DNA of 64,000 nucleotides, from positions 3,041,296-3,105,295 of the forward strand of contig NOKP01000001.1 in NCBI GenBank assembly GCA_002682825.1, given 5' to 3'. The notes beneath the pieces were generated by a model. It made no database searches, was not told the DNA's origin, and saw only the letters and a program-made list of their open reading frames with translations. The DNA comes from Neonectria sp. B-13. Its lineage: Eukaryota; Ascomycota; Sordariomycetes; Hypocreales; Nectriaceae. This document shows positions 11,101 to 22,800 of this stretch, in pieces. The translations under genes were made by a program, and so were the position numbers. Positions within the stretch are counted from its first letter, which is position 1. Each line of letters starts with the position of its first letter.

Positions 11101-11650
11101 CTGGGCTCGGCTGCCAGCTGACGGAGGACCATGGCTAGCTCTGTTTCGGGGTCGGCAGGTGTCCGTTCTTTGGAGAGACGGACGGAGATTTATCAGAGGA
11201 ACTTGCAGCGCGGACGGTGTGCATCAATACTTAGAGGTGTAGTCTGGATACCGCATGAAGTGGATTTTGGATGACCATGTACTAATGCACATCCTCTGCA
11301 CGAGATCCAGCATACATATAGCAACGGAGTGTTTAAACGCTCTTATATCTCCAGGCACTGGCGGGCCTTATTTCCAACGTGCTCAACAAAGCCGTCGATA
11401 GGTGTCGTCGTGCGGCGTCAGCCCCGTGCTGACCCACCCAAGCACCGGGGCCAAGTCCCTAGGGGCGGGGGCGGGCGTTATCGATAGAATCATTTGCCTT
11501 GTTTTGTAATCGAGGCGCCTGGGCAAAACACCCATAGCGCTGACAGCACACCTGCGTTGCCGGGCTGTAGGTGGCGTGGAGCGCTAGGTTGTCGCGTGGG
11601 CGCGTGCTGGTAGGTACCTCGTTAGGCGCTGTTGTTGCTCCCGTTCAGTT
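8192..11650. other. Gene-poor region downstream of prefoldin 2
   Basis: Almost 3.5 kb without a supportable gene. The longest open frames (for example 8624-9352 minus and 10850-11242 plus) have no domain, no codon regularity and no splice-linked extension. Short palindromic words of the GGTACC family occur, such as TAGGTACCT at 11611-11619. A long non-coding transcript cannot be excluded from sequence alone. Confidence 0.4.
9417..9448. repeat. 16-bp tandem duplication
   Basis: The 16-base unit ACGTCAGAGAGCGGG plus one variable base occurs twice head to tail (9417-9432 and 9433-9448). There are only two copies, in a gene-free stretch. Confidence 0.7.
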
Positions 11651-11656
11651 GCTCAG

Positions 11657-11690
11657 CCAGCTGCCAGCTGCCAGCTGCCAGCTGCCAGCA
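11657..11690. repeat. CCAGCTG heptamer array
   Basis: Four exact copies of CCAGCTG plus a partial fifth run head to tail. Each copy contains the E-box palindrome CAGCTG. The array lies about 1.3 kb upstream of the hapC start codon, where the C-rich leader-like sequence begins. It could be a simple repeat or a cluster of bHLH sites. Confidence 0.7.
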
Positions 11691-11699
11691 GACGACAGC

Positions 11700-12959
11700 C
11701 TTTTGTTGATCCGCGCCTCTGACTGAACCACACCTTGGACCGCAACTTGAGCCTTGTTTTGGGCTGGATTTCTTTCCCTCCTGCAAACCCCACGTCGAAT
11801 TACACTCCACATATGCACCTCCCAGACGGTGTTGCGACCTCGAACGAACAACTCAGACACCCTCTTTGACGCCATCTCGCGCGTCTGAACAAGTGGCCGC
11901 CTGTGAGTCTGCCAGCCCGCGAGCCTGTGAGCCTGTGAGCCTCTGAGCCTCTTACTGCCTCTTCCCGTGTCTGCGCCCTGCCTCTTCTCTTCTGCCCGCA
12001 CCCGCACCGCACCCGCACCCGCAGCCTCGACAACAACGTGAGACGCCCTCGGCCCTCTCGCGTTCCCGTCTCCGTCCCCCGTCCCCGTCTCCATCCAGCG
12101 TCTCCCTCCGCTTCCACTTCCGCTTCCGCTTCCGTTTTGCGCTTTGCCCTCTGCATCTTGCGCTCTCCGCACTCCTCCCCTCCACACTCACCTTCACCCT
12201 CCCCCCCCCAGCCCAGCCCAGCCCAGTCGAAAAGCCTTCTGACCCGATCTTGCAGCTCTCGGGACCCATTGGCAAACGAGACGCTTGCGACCTCGTGTAA
12301 CTCAGTCTCCAAGTACACACCCCGGCCCTACGCATCATCAAGTCGCGCCGCTCCGGCCCGTTGACCAGAAAGAGGCACGACGACAATCCCCGTCCAACCG
12401 TGCCGTCTCCTCAGGCCCTACGCCTACCTTCCTACGTCTGCGCGTCTGCGTCTGTGTCTGCGTCCAACGCATTGCCTCGCCCCAGTCCAACTTGGCATAC
12501 AACAAACTCGCCTTGTCAACGTCGACGTTGTGCGATCCGCCCACACCCTGCCACCACGCACACTCTCGCACACTTGACAGACCCTTGGTCTTTGGTCCTC
12601 GCTTGCTTGCTTGACTGACTGACTTGACCTGACTTGCGCCGCCCGGCCCACCCCTCCCCCGCCTGCTCTTTATCCTCACCCACAAACAAACCACGCCTTG
12701 CTTCCCACGCACACACCCCCAAATCCTAAGGACCGGCGTCATAGCCCCAGAATCCCGGGCCAGGGACCGCGAGCGTGAGCGACTAAGAGCCATCGCCGGC
12801 AGTCAGGATTGACGCAGCACTGCAGCTGGAGGATCCCTCCCCGACGCTTGCAAGCCCTACCATCTGCGACGTGGCCCGGGGACACATCATCTCGAGGCCC
12901 AGCTGTGCCAGCCCGAAGCATTTTACAAAGACGCTAGCAGCCGCTGCAGGTAGCCAAAT
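11700..12959 (+). promoter_or_regulatory. C-rich, pyrimidine-biased promoter/leader of hapC
   Basis: About 1.25 kb directly upstream of the hapC ATG are strongly enriched in C and T on the plus strand. The tract includes runs of CACCCG and of CTTCCG hexamers near 11995-12135. Tracts of this kind often mark promoters and long 5' leaders in filamentous fungi. The frames that stay open here on both strands reflect the base bias. Several upstream ATGs are present, so leader-based control is possible. Confidence 0.45.
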
Positions 12960-13946
12960 ATGTCGGATTCCCCCCAATCCCCTCCCAAGGAGGTTGACCA
13001 AGGTGCACCGTCACCCGACGAGGAAGCACAAATGAATGATCAACAGGACCCACAGGGTCTCGGCGCCGCGGGCTATGAGTTCGAGGGCGTAAAAGAACAG
13101 GACCGGTGGTTGCCCATAGCCAATGGTAGGTCCTCTATTTCCCCGGCGCTCTATCGTGATTTGTTCGTCCTTCTGCGCGAGCTGTTCGCCCTCTCAGCCT
13201 ACCAGCCGTGCAGATCTGGTCGTCCATGTCTTGCGATTCGTCTTCAAAGTCACCCAAGGTGCTTCGCACCTCCAAGGTTGACAAATCTGACGAGCTTGAT
13301 GCTAACATTCGCAACTTTGCTCCAGTCGCACGCATCATGAAAAATGCTCTCCCCGAAAATGCCAAGATCGCAAAGGAGGCGAAGGAGTGCATGCAGGAAT
13401 GCGTGAGCGAGTTCATCTCGTTTATCACCAGCGAGGGTAAGTTGCGGCTATTCCTCCCTTTGGGGTCCCCTTTGATCGTGGGATCTGCACGCCTCAATGC
13501 CGAGCCGTGTTTCTCATATGCAGCACGCTGACTTGTTAAACTTGCACAGCATCGGAGAAATGCCAACAGGAGAAGCGAAAGACCGTTAACGGCGAGGATA
13601 TTCTCTTCGCCATGACGTCCTTGGGCTTCGAAAACTACGCGGAGGCGCTTAAGGTGTATCTTTCCAAGTACCGCGAGGTATGTCAAGTTTAGGTCCGGAA
13701 CGCTCCCCCTGGATGCCCCATCCTAATATACGAGTGCAGCAACAGAACCAGTCCAACCGCGACCGAGTCTTGGAGAACACCACTTGGCCAGGCCCCATGA
13801 TGGGCGGCGACAAACCCGAGGCGGGTGCCGTCGGCGGAGAGTTCCCCGCCGAAGGCTCCAATAGCGTCGAGGGCGGGGCCGATCCTCAATACATGTATGG
13901 GTCACAGGCCGGCCACAACGGCGCCGGTGCAAACGATGGCTACTAG
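12960..13946 (+). CDS. hapC: CCAAT-binding complex subunit B (NF-YB/HapC/Hap3)
   Basis: Four exons (12960-13125, 13326-13436, 13550-13677, 13740-13946) with introns of 200, 113 and 62 bp give 203 aa. This histone-fold subunit pairs with HapE (NF-YC) and HapB (NF-YA) to bind CCAAT boxes; in fungi the complex also recruits HapX in iron and redox control. The fold is almost invariant here: [18 protein letters not shown], then [20 protein letters not shown], then [20 protein letters not shown], then [14 protein letters not shown]. The N-terminus is Pro/Asp/Glu-rich. The C-terminal 70 residues are Gly/Pro/Asn-rich and end in AGANDGY. The 200-bp first intron is set by the joint between IAN and VARIMK. 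A 107-codon frame from 13208 runs through its 3' half but breaks the conserved fold. Confidence 0.96.
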
Positions 13947-15179
13947 GCGTTCGACCGCAACGATACCGGCATCACGCAGCCATCTCATAACCGGGTTTAG
14001 GCATTTTCTTGCACTCCATACAAGCACGACCTGCTTGGGTCGGGAATGAGTGCCTCATTGAGTGTGTACAAATATCACCGCGGGGAGATGATTCAACTAG
14101 ATGCGACAGGAGGATTACACGGATGTACATTGACGCGATGGAACGGAGGCGACGGTTACCCCCTCTGAAGAGTGCGACAACACGATGCCTTTGCTATCTG
14201 GATGATAGAGTATGGGACGATGTCTTCCGGTTCATATGTCGACTCAAGAGCGGTCTTGAGAAAGGACAGTTATTAGTTCAGCAGTCAAATGGGACTGATC
14301 ACATGCAGAACCACGGATATGCATTGAGTTTCCGGCACAGAACAGAGACTTATAGTTTTCGTATTTGATTGGCTTCTGCTGTTTTGGACAGCTTAAACAA
14401 GGGTATCCTTTTGAACTGTTGCTATCGAACCTGATGCAGTTTACTGAGCTGCTCAGTGCCTTAATTCGACGTGGGTAGTCATTTAGGCTTAATGCATTAT
14501 GCATGGGCGTTGATGACTTACACTTGCCTCCAACAGGAACCTTTATTTTCTATATTCTGAGTAGTTTCACTTCTCGTTGGAGATGATCAATGAAGCTAAA
14601 CTATGAGATAGGAGGGGGAAACCGAGTTGGCACCAGCTTTCGGTCCGTAGGTAGTTTTGCTTGTGTCTACTACTGTATAGAATCTCGATAACCGTTGTCG
14701 TTGAAGGACTGTGACGCTGTGACGCAATGGGTTTAGGTGGCGAAAGCGCTTTGGCGGGGAGCACGGACCCCCAACATGCAGCAAAAACAGTCGAGAGGCA
14801 CGTGTGTGACCCCACTCCATCGTCAAAATTCCCACTTGCGCACTGGTTTATCGAAAAAAGTTGCCGCCCACCAGACGATGAACAAACCCCTTCACAACTC
14901 CGCCATCTTCCTCTATCTGTTCTGCCTGGCGGCTGCTCGACTTTCTCCCACTTCGTCCTGCATCACGACGCGAACATCCTGCCACGGCACTCAAAGTAGA
15001 TTTATTATGAACGACGGCTCGTCGCAGTCTCTGTCGCAATCCGTCATTCAGCCCATGTTCATACCTTAAGCGCCCCCCCCGCCTGCGGAGACGAGACCCC
15101 GACATCGTGTTGTTGCCTGAGAGACGCCACCATTCCCAGCGACCAGCACACACGACGACGCTCGCAGCGAGCCACATCG
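13947..15179. other. Intergenic region hapC to RRN3
   Basis: About 1.2 kb. Its left part should hold the hapC 3' end and its right part the RRN3 promoter. I see no gene; the frames near 14567-14999 are short and unconserved in appearance. Confidence 0.5.
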
Positions 15180-17237
15180 ATGCGACCCTTTACCCCTACG
15201 CCCAGGACCATTTCTGGCTCTGTCCCCAAGATCTCGACACCCGTCCGGTCGATACTGAAGCCTGCCTCGGTCTTGGGTAGGAGGAAGGCTGAATATGCTG
15301 GGCTTAGCGACCCGGTCGATGCTCCGGAGAGCCCCAGCAAGCGCCGCAAGGTCTTCTTTGACGACATCCGAAACGTGACCTACGAGGTCGGAAGGAGGAC
15401 GATGAATGATGTAAAGTTGGAAGTCAGGACCGCTCTTGAGGAGCACCTGCGAGGAAACGACGGCCAGTACGATACGCTCAAGGAGTTGTTCGCCAGCGAT
15501 AAGCAGCGCTACCTGCCTCCTGTTGTTGGCGAGGAGGATGACACCCTGAAGCCCCATGAGCTTCAGGTCTACGTCATGGCCCTCACCGGATGCATCCCCA
15601 TCCTCAAGGACAGGGCCTGCAACGGACTAGTCAAGACCATTCTGAAGTGCTCCTGGTTGGGGCGAGATGATGCCTTTGTTAAGGTCTTTACCCACTTCCT
15701 GGCCGCCCTGGTCAGCGCCCAGGGTTCCTACCTTTCCCCCGTTCTGTCCATGATGGTTGAGAAGTTCTCCGACACTCGAACCTCCGTCTGGTGCGTACCA
15801 GACTTCCCTGAAGTCAACCGCGAAGCCATGCGCGACAGGCTGCACTCCACCCTGCAATACCTCCTCCAAATGTTCCCATCCGCCATCCCAGTACTGGAAA
15901 ACCTCCTCGGCTCGAAATTCCCCTTCCCTGACGAGTCCATGCGTGTCCACATGGCATACATCCACAACCTATTACGCATCAAAACCTATGTTCCTGTCTT
16001 GCGTGACGAGGTCCTTGACCTGATCATCAACCGGGTCGTCAAAATCGACTCCCAGATGCAAGTCGACCTGGAAGATCTAGACGACGACGTGACCGCGGCT
16101 GTCATGTACGCCCTGCGGGATCATTCGCGCGCCGTTGAGTGGGAGGACGACGCGGACGACGCGAGCGACACAGAGTCAGTGGATAGCGACGATCCCGACT
16201 TTGACGAGGATGGGGCAAGAATCAAGTCCATCAAGGGGAGCGTCGAGAAGATGGATGCTGCACTGGATACACTCTTCCAGGTCTACACGCCGCATTTCGC
16301 GAATCCCGGATCCGATGCCGCTTTCGATACGTTTACGATCCTATTGCGCGAGTTCGACCACATGGTCCTGCCCACCTATAAATCGAGACACACACAATTC
16401 CTCATCTTTCACTTTGCTCAGATGCACGAGCGACTGACGGATGCATTCTGTGGCCAGCTCATTGCGACTGCTTTCCAGGGCAACACGCCAAATGTTCTGA
16501 AGCAGGCGGCGGCGGCGTATCTGGCTAGTTTCGTTGCTCGAGGAGCGCATCTTCCGGGGCATCTAGTCCGAAGCATCTTTGCACTCCTCATCCACCACCT
16601 GGAGCAGTACCGCAAGAAGTATGAGCCCTTGTGCCGGGGGCCGGACCTCAAGCGGTTCCATCCTTACTACAGCCTTGTTCAGGCAACTCTATACATATTC
16701 TGTTTCCGATGGCAAGACTTGATAGTGGGAGCGCCGGAGGATGTTGACCCCGACGATGCCTCGTCGTACATTGGGCAGGAGGTCGACTGGGTCGGGACGT
16801 CGAGGAAAGATTTATCGGTCCAGATCTTTGGCAAGCTGAACCCCCTCAAGGTGTGTGCGCCGGTCATCGTCGAGGAGTTTGCGAAGCTTGCGCATCGGCT
16901 CAACTTCATGTACGTGTACCCGCTGGTTGAAGGAAACAAGCGGGTTCGCCTCACGCAGTTCCTGTCGTCAACGTACGCGACGGGCGGAGCCCTCCGAGAC
17001 GCCGGGTATGAGGCGCAGGATGAGAGTTTCCACCAGCTGGACCCGTACTTCCCGTTCGACCCATATCAACTACCAGTCAGCAAGCGGTGGCTGGAGAATG
17101 ATTACGTGAATTGGAAGGCTGTGCAGGGGCTCAACGCCGAGGATGAGGACGACAGCGACGATCTGGACGACGTGGACGACGAGGACGATGTGAACGAGGG
17201 GACGGCTACGGACAGCGACGGCGACGACTATGAATAG
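15180..17237 (+). CDS. RRN3: RNA polymerase I initiation factor Rrn3 (TIF-IA)
   Basis: A single exon codes 685 aa. Rrn3 binds the Pol I stalk and bridges the polymerase to core factor on the rDNA promoter, so it links growth signals to rRNA synthesis in the nucleolus. The HEAT-repeat body contains family-like segments such as HELQVYVMALTGCIPILKDR, then LVKTILKCSWLG, and FTILLREFDHMVLPTYKSRH, followed by TQFLIFHFAQ. Near the C-terminus is NPLKVCAPVIVEEFAKLAH. Two acidic Asp/Ser stretches stand out, one mid-protein (about residues 325-345) and one at the extreme C-terminus. The family has a conserved regulatory acidic/serine patch. Length is close to yeast Rrn3 (627 aa). The start at 15180 is the first ATG after stops and gives a Thr/Pro-rich head. 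Confidence 0.95.
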   Translation: MRPFTPTPRTISGSVPKISTPVRSILKPASVLGRRKAEYAGLSDPVDAPESPSKRRKVFFDDIRNVTYEVGRRTMNDVKLEVRTALEEHLRGNDGQYDTLKELFASDKQRYLPPVVGEEDDTLKPHELQVYVMALTGCIPILKDRACNGLVKTILKCSWLGRDDAFVKVFTHFLAALVSAQGSYLSPVLSMMVEKFSDTRTSVWCVPDFPEVNREAMRDRLHSTLQYLLQMFPSAIPVLENLLGSKFPFPDESMRVHMAYIHNLLRIKTYVPVLRDEVLDLIINRVVKIDSQMQVDLEDLDDDVTAAVMYALRDHSRAVEWEDDADDASDTESVDSDDPDFDEDGARIKSIKGSVEKMDAALDTLFQVYTPHFANPGSDAAFDTFTILLREFDHMVLPTYKSRHTQFLIFHFAQMHERLTDAFCGQLIATAFQGNTPNVLKQAAAAYLASFVARGAHLPGHLVRSIFALLIHHLEQYRKKYEPLCRGPDLKRFHPYYSLVQATLYIFCFRWQDLIVGAPEDVDPDDASSYIGQEVDWVGTSRKDLSVQIFGKLNPLKVCAPVIVEEFAKLAHRLNFMYVYPLVEGNKRVRLTQFLSSTYATGGALRDAGYEAQDESFHQLDPYFPFDPYQLPVSKRWLENDYVNWKAVQGLNAEDEDDSDDLDDVDDEDDVNEGTATDSDGDDYE

Positions 17238-17913
17238 AATAAAGTCGCGGCGTTGGCATGTCTTGTTCGCTGATTGTTTGAGGGGCATAGCGAGGCGTTT
17301 GTGGATCTGATTTGCAATTACTTGTCACATAAACAGTACAGGCTCATGTTAAAAAAGAGGGTAAAGAGACCCATGATGTATCGGAGATAGAACAGCTGAG
17401 AACATTTGAACCACCTCTGAAGGCCATTTGATTACATACAATCCACGACCAGGTCTAACGGTACTAGGCCGCAGGTACCAACCTAGTGAATGGTTGTCAG
17501 CCGTTCTGTGAGAAATTCATTCGTGCAGCAGCGGCTTACTACTACTGTGCTAGGTACCTCAGGTACGTTAGTTGAGGCAGGCTGTCGGCGGAGCAGAAAA
17601 CCCGCTTGGTTTGGAGTCGCGAGCGCTGACTCTCCCAAAACCTCCCAACACTCGGACAACGTCAACCAACGTCGACTTCCTACCGTGAGAACCCAGTATA
17701 CGCGCCGTCACCTGGAGCCGCCCCGCGTCTGCTGCCGGATACACTAGTTCCCATTATTCCCAGTTCTAAATCGATCCCCAGACTCTCTCCCCCCTGCGCG
17801 CCAATTCCCCGGGCGATCGGCCGCAGCCCACTCTCACTCACTCTTCAACGCGGGTGGGTTTGGACGGTATGACGGGAGGGCGCGCATGACATCATCTCGC
17901 AATTTCAGCAGCA
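17238..17913. other. Intergenic region RRN3 to bZIP gene
   Basis: 676 bp. It contains the palindrome-like words TAGGTACCTCAGGTACGTTA at 17551-17570. The rest is probably the RRN3 3' end plus the bZIP promoter. No gene is seen. Confidence 0.5.
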
Positions 17914-19501
17914 ATGGTCACGGACGCGGCGGACGAGTCGGACGACGGGCGGCCGTCGTTTTCGACGTTTTGGAAGAAGACGAAGGAGGTTTTGCACGAG
18001 AGCCGCGTCGAGTTTGTGCAGCACGGGAAACAGAACCACGATGCGCACAGTAGCGAGTGTAAGCCCTTCTTTCTGCTTCCCCCTTGGCTGCCTGGCAGCC
18101 TGGTTTTTCCTGTTTTGTTGGTGTTGTTGCTTCGAGACGAAAGGGACCTCTTGATGGCGATTAAAGAGATGGACGCCCTTTCATCTGCAGACTGGTCGTG
18201 AATGAGACGGCCGAAACCTCCAACCCACCAAGCAAACACTTGCAACCGTCTGTCTACAATGCGCCGAAGCTGAACCTCGACTCTAGCCCCAGAAGCCGAC
18301 AGCGAAAGCTCGCCAGCCAAGCCTCTCACAGCCAGCGAAAAGGCCAAGCTCCGACGGGCCCAAGTGCGGCGGGCGCAGGTCCAGCACCGCCAGCGCAAAG
18401 CCGAATACGTCAAGCAGCTGGAACTCGACGTGTCGCACTTCCGTGAACTGATTGCGCTGACCAAGGGCGAGGCGGCTGAGCTGAGCCAGGACAACGAGGC
18501 CATGAGGGCGCAGATGCATCTCCTCGGCATCACCATCTCTGTGGCGGCGCGGGAGCAGGAGAAGCAGCCGCAAACGACGACGACGACGCCGACGACGACG
18601 CCGATGGAAGGCATCGAAGCCCAGATCGATCGCTTGCTGGATCCGGACCAGCAGGCCGTGGGCTTGCCGGCGTTTGACCTGGTCGACAGCTTGCCACAGC
18701 AGCCGCCGCAAGCGACCGACATGTTCGGGGATATCAACATCGACGACATTGTCGTGACGCTCAAGAAGGACGACGAATTGCGCAGCCCGGTCTTTAGTGT
18801 TCGCTCCAGCTCGAGCAACCCGAGCCCCAGCAGCAACATGACGAGCCCGCTGACGAGCGAGGGAGGCATGCAGCTCTCGCCGGAGCAGGAACAGATGGCC
18901 ATCAACTTCATCCTGTCGTGAGTACCAACCGCCAGCAATCCCTGTGATGGCTCGAAAACGCTAACCTGAACATTCCAGACTCGAACACATCTGCTGGGAT
19001 CACTTCTGGCTCGGCGACTATCCCGAGCACCAGCACCACTCGAACCAGGCCAAGGGCCACACCCTCATGGCTTCGACCTTCTTGATGGCCTGCGCCCCGG
19101 AGGCCGTCTACATGGGCCGCAAGAAGATCTCAAGCGCCTCCAAGTGCGGAGTCCGCCGTCTGGTCGGCATCGACTATACGTACCCGGCCATCTACTACGA
19201 GTGGCCTTCACCGCGCATCTCCCTCGCCTCCTTGCACGGGCTGGCGTCGTCGCTCAACCCGGGCGACACGGAGTTGACGCCCATCCAGGCGTGGTTCGAG
19301 CTCGCCGACCGCTACCCGATGGAAGTGCTGTTGGATGCTCAGCTGCTGAACGTGCTGAGCCGAGAGCTCGACGGCGTAGTCAAGTGTCTTGTGTTTGGCG
19401 CCATGATAGAGCGAGACGCGTTTGAAAGTGTCGTAGGGAGGGTTCTGGGACCGACTCTGGAGGAGATGCTGGCTAGTTCTATGATTGAGCAGGCTGAGTA
19501 A
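17914..19501 (+). CDS. Fungal bZIP transcription factor with atypical basic region
   Basis: Three exons (17914-18058, 18287-18917, 18979-19501) with introns of 228 and 61 bp give 432 aa. The basic region begins near residue 65: EKAKLRRAQVRRAQVQHRQR, then KAEYVKQLELDV. A short leucine zipper continues through HFRELIALTKGEAAEL. The usual bZIP signature is N-x2-A-x3-S/C-R. Here the Asn position is Val and the S/C position is His (VRRAQVQHR). The middle is Ser/Pro-rich with a Thr run coded by ACG repeats. The C-terminal part (from about residue 260) is a folded-looking domain, MASTFLMACAPEAVYMGRKK through WFELADRYPMEVLLDAQLLN, of the kind seen in fungus-specific bZIP regulators near metabolic genes. 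The intron 1 acceptor (CTCTAG) was chosen because it alone joins exon 1 to the basic region in frame. Targets are unknown. Confidence 0.85.
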
Positions 19502-19540
19502 CCAGGGAGGCCATGTATTCACAGAAGGGTCATTCATGTA

Positions 19541-19627
19541 CAACAAAAACAACAAGAACAACAACAAGAACAACAACAACAACAAGAACAACAACAACAA
19601 CAAGAACAACAACAACAACAACAACAG
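19541..19627. repeat. AAC/AAG trinucleotide microsatellite
   Basis: 87 bp of CAA/AAC triplets, interrupted regularly by AAG, lie 40 bp after the bZIP stop codon. They fall in the short convergent space between the bZIP gene and dopA and are probably transcribed as the bZIP 3' untranslated region. Confidence 0.85.
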
Positions 19628-19806
19628 CACACTTCACCTTGAACATGTAGAAATTACCACGATCATTAATGCTGTATTCTGCAGGCAAACAGCCCCTTTC
19701 CATCCATCGCACGCGCTGTATGAGCACAATGTCTCGCTGAAATACATGCTCCGCTCATAAATCCCCGTTCTGTCACTACCCCGTGCAAAAACTCCTAGCT
19801 TTTCTT

Positions 19807-22800
19807 TTATAGCGCCTTGACTATACTCCGCTCATCGAATATGTCCTTCAACAGCCCTGACATGCAAGCCTCCCGATCCAGCCGTCCCATTCCATACGTC
19901 GACTCGAATGCAAAGATGCTCAGCTGGCCGAAGAACGGCCGCAGAACCTTGGCCACTAACTCGTCCTTCCGCTCGAGGCTGACGTCGTCGCTGATGCCAC
20001 CGGCGCCGAGAAGCGGTCGCCGGGACAAGCCGCCGCCCACCAGGTGCGCGATGGACTCTGTCTGCAGCGCCGAGTTGGTGGCTACGGCGCCGAGCTCCTC
20101 GGATAACTCGTCGACGAGGGCCACGGGCTGGTAGGTGGAGGATCGATAGACGGCGTCGATTGTGTCCGTGATGAAGAGCCACTCGTGGAGCTGGAAGTCG
20201 TCGGGCGCCACGCAAATGAGCAGGTCCAGGAGCTTGCAGGCCTGGAGGATGGAAGCGTTCGTGTACGTGTCAGACGCGGTGCTGTTGTCTGGTGCGACGA
20301 CGGACGAGATGGCGGCGTGGAGCTCCGCGTTGACGACGGGCCAGAGCATGCCCAAGTGGATGGCACTGGTCTTGAGAGCGAGGGCTCGCACGACGATGTA
20401 GATGTCCGCGCGCGTCGTCGACGACGGTGAAGACGTTGATGACGCGGCGAGAAGCTCGACAAGCTTGTCAAAGATGGTTGTAAGATCCGCGACGAAGGCA
20501 TCTTCAGCAGCAGCGAGGATCAGGGTCGCGATCCTACGTAGGTTGAGCTGCGTCTTTCGGTCGGCCTCCAGTCGAGCTGAGGTGGCGCCGACTCCAAACA
20601 CGATACCAGCCGTAGAGGGCGCGTTGATGCGGGATACAATCTCCGGCACCCGGTCCTTATCAGTCAACGTCCACTGCCTGAGCAACGGAATCCAGTCATC
20701 CTTTGCCAGTTCCAGGTTCATCCCAAAGAACTTGGCATCGTTGAACGCGTCGCTGACGTCCTTCTTCCAGATCTTCTGGTTGTTCTGGAGCCTCGAGAGC
20801 TCATGGAGGAGCTTCAAGGTGCTTTTCGAGAAGGTGTCGGGGAATCCCTTGGCACGCAGACTTGGCCCGATAACATTGGTTGAGATGGTCCCGGCCGCGG
20901 AAAGTACGCGGTCGGGCTCTATAAGAATCTTGGGTAGATTGGGAACGACAGAAGCGAGAATAGAGACGATATCCTCAGGCCCCTCGCCCGCCCCATTCAC
21001 TGTGCTTCGGCGAACAAACTCACTCTTGGCCGACTTTTCCTGGGCTCCGCTTGACGGCAAGGGGTCAGAAAACGCCATGGGTCTCGTAGTAAAGAGAGCT
21101 GCGAGCAGTCGAAGAAAGGTATCCTATATTCAAGTCAGCATGATTCTCCCACAGATGTTGGAAACGGGGCCTCTTACGCCCAACTCTCTCCGCATCCTCT
21201 TTTGCTCCCCAAAGTTGGTATTGTCGACCTTTTCGCCGAGGATTGCTGCGAATTCAAGCAGGTTTGGTAGCGTCTGCCGATGGGGAAAGGGGTTTCCAAG
21301 CAAGTCCTTCAAAAAGAGCATGCAGTCCTGCCAGATCTCATCCATAGCATCGTCATCGAGCGAGCGTGCATACTCGACCAAGAAAACGACCAGGTCAGAG
21401 TCTTGTAGTGATATCGTCATTGTCGATTTACGCGCCTGTTCAATGGCAGCTGGATTGCTTCGGCTGTAAATCGCGTTGAACAGCGCGGGGATGCTGTGCC
21501 GAGGACGACATGATTCCAACGCAGAGAGGAGGTTGAATACTTCAGATGGTCTTGAATCAACCATGGAATCCTTCCAGATATCTATGACAGTCTCGAGGCA
21601 CTCCAGGTTTTCAGCAGTGAAGAGATGCTCGAGTAAACGTCGAGCACGATTTCTCATTCGCAGGGATGTGTAGTTGAACGACGCCGAAGAGCTTTGGTCC
21701 TGCTTCTTCGAGTCTTCGCCCTGGCCCCACGTCCAGATCTTGTAGCAGATGCGGACGGCGTCCTGGAACGCCAAGTGGACTGTCAATCGATCGTTTGCTA
21801 TAGCGCGAGACTGAGGAGCATCCGTTTGAAAGACGCCTGAGACCATGCTGCCGAAAAGTGACTGGGGCTGGTCAGGGCCCTTCGTTACTTGAGTGCGAGC
21901 CTCCTCAGCGAGCAACTGCTCATGAGCTCTCGCTAGAACTTGCTCCAGGCCATTGAGAAGAAAGATAAGTGTGGACTCGGGAGTAGACTTTTCGATGCTC
22001 GTAGAAAGTGAGCTAGACTGGAAGGTTTCCTGCAGATTTGAGAACGTAGTCCCAATCTCGTTGCACAGAGTCTCAACCAGAGGTATCACGACCTGGAAAA
22101 TAGATTCGGTGTAAAAAGGTAAGCATTCAGCGACAAAAGCAACCCAGCTGTCCAGGACAGATCGACTGTTGGGTGAGCTCAGGCCCTCCTGGAGGCACTT
22201 GAGTAGTTGCGGAGGTGGAGCTGGTATCGGAATCCTTGGACGCTCGGATGCTGCGATTGAAAGCCTGCTTCCTCGAGCAGGATCGAAACTTGGTGCCCTC
22301 CTCTCGGAGGTAGGTGAGATGGCGGTCCCAGCTGGTGCCGCATCACGAAGCTTGAGGGTATCATATACGACATCGAGCAGCAGAACCTGCACATAGGGGT
22401 CGGGGCCGTTGAGCGACTTGAAAAGTCTCTCGATGAGGACATCTTCAAGCTGGAATGTCGACAATGGGGCGGCATACGGGCTTAGGAAGAATTTGTGGAG
22501 GATCGTGAGGGCGTATCGATAAAGCTGGTTGATACGGCCCTCGATTTCCTTGTCAACAGTAGCAGCTGGATTGCCCGTGATGCATTTCATGCAGACACGA
22601 ACAAAGAACTCTTGAAGAGTCATCTCCTCATCCCCTCCGGCTAAGGCCAGGTTAAAGTTAAGTCAGACAGGGTAAATGGAGGTGCTTACTGCTTATTTGG
22701 ATTTGCTGGCCGCGGAAAGAAACGTGCTTGGAGCCTAAGACTGCCCAGGAAATCTCCCCAGCACAAGTGAGGATGTTCGACAAGGTTCGGAGGTAATACA

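Noticed and set aside
10850..11242. 130-codon open frame on the plus strand
   Set aside because: No family resemblance, no neighbouring exons, and ordinary length for chance in this composition.
13208..13325. Alternative 5' exon of hapC running into the histone fold
   Set aside because: It would separate IAN from VARIMK, a joint that is invariant in NF-YB proteins; intron retention is the simpler explanation.
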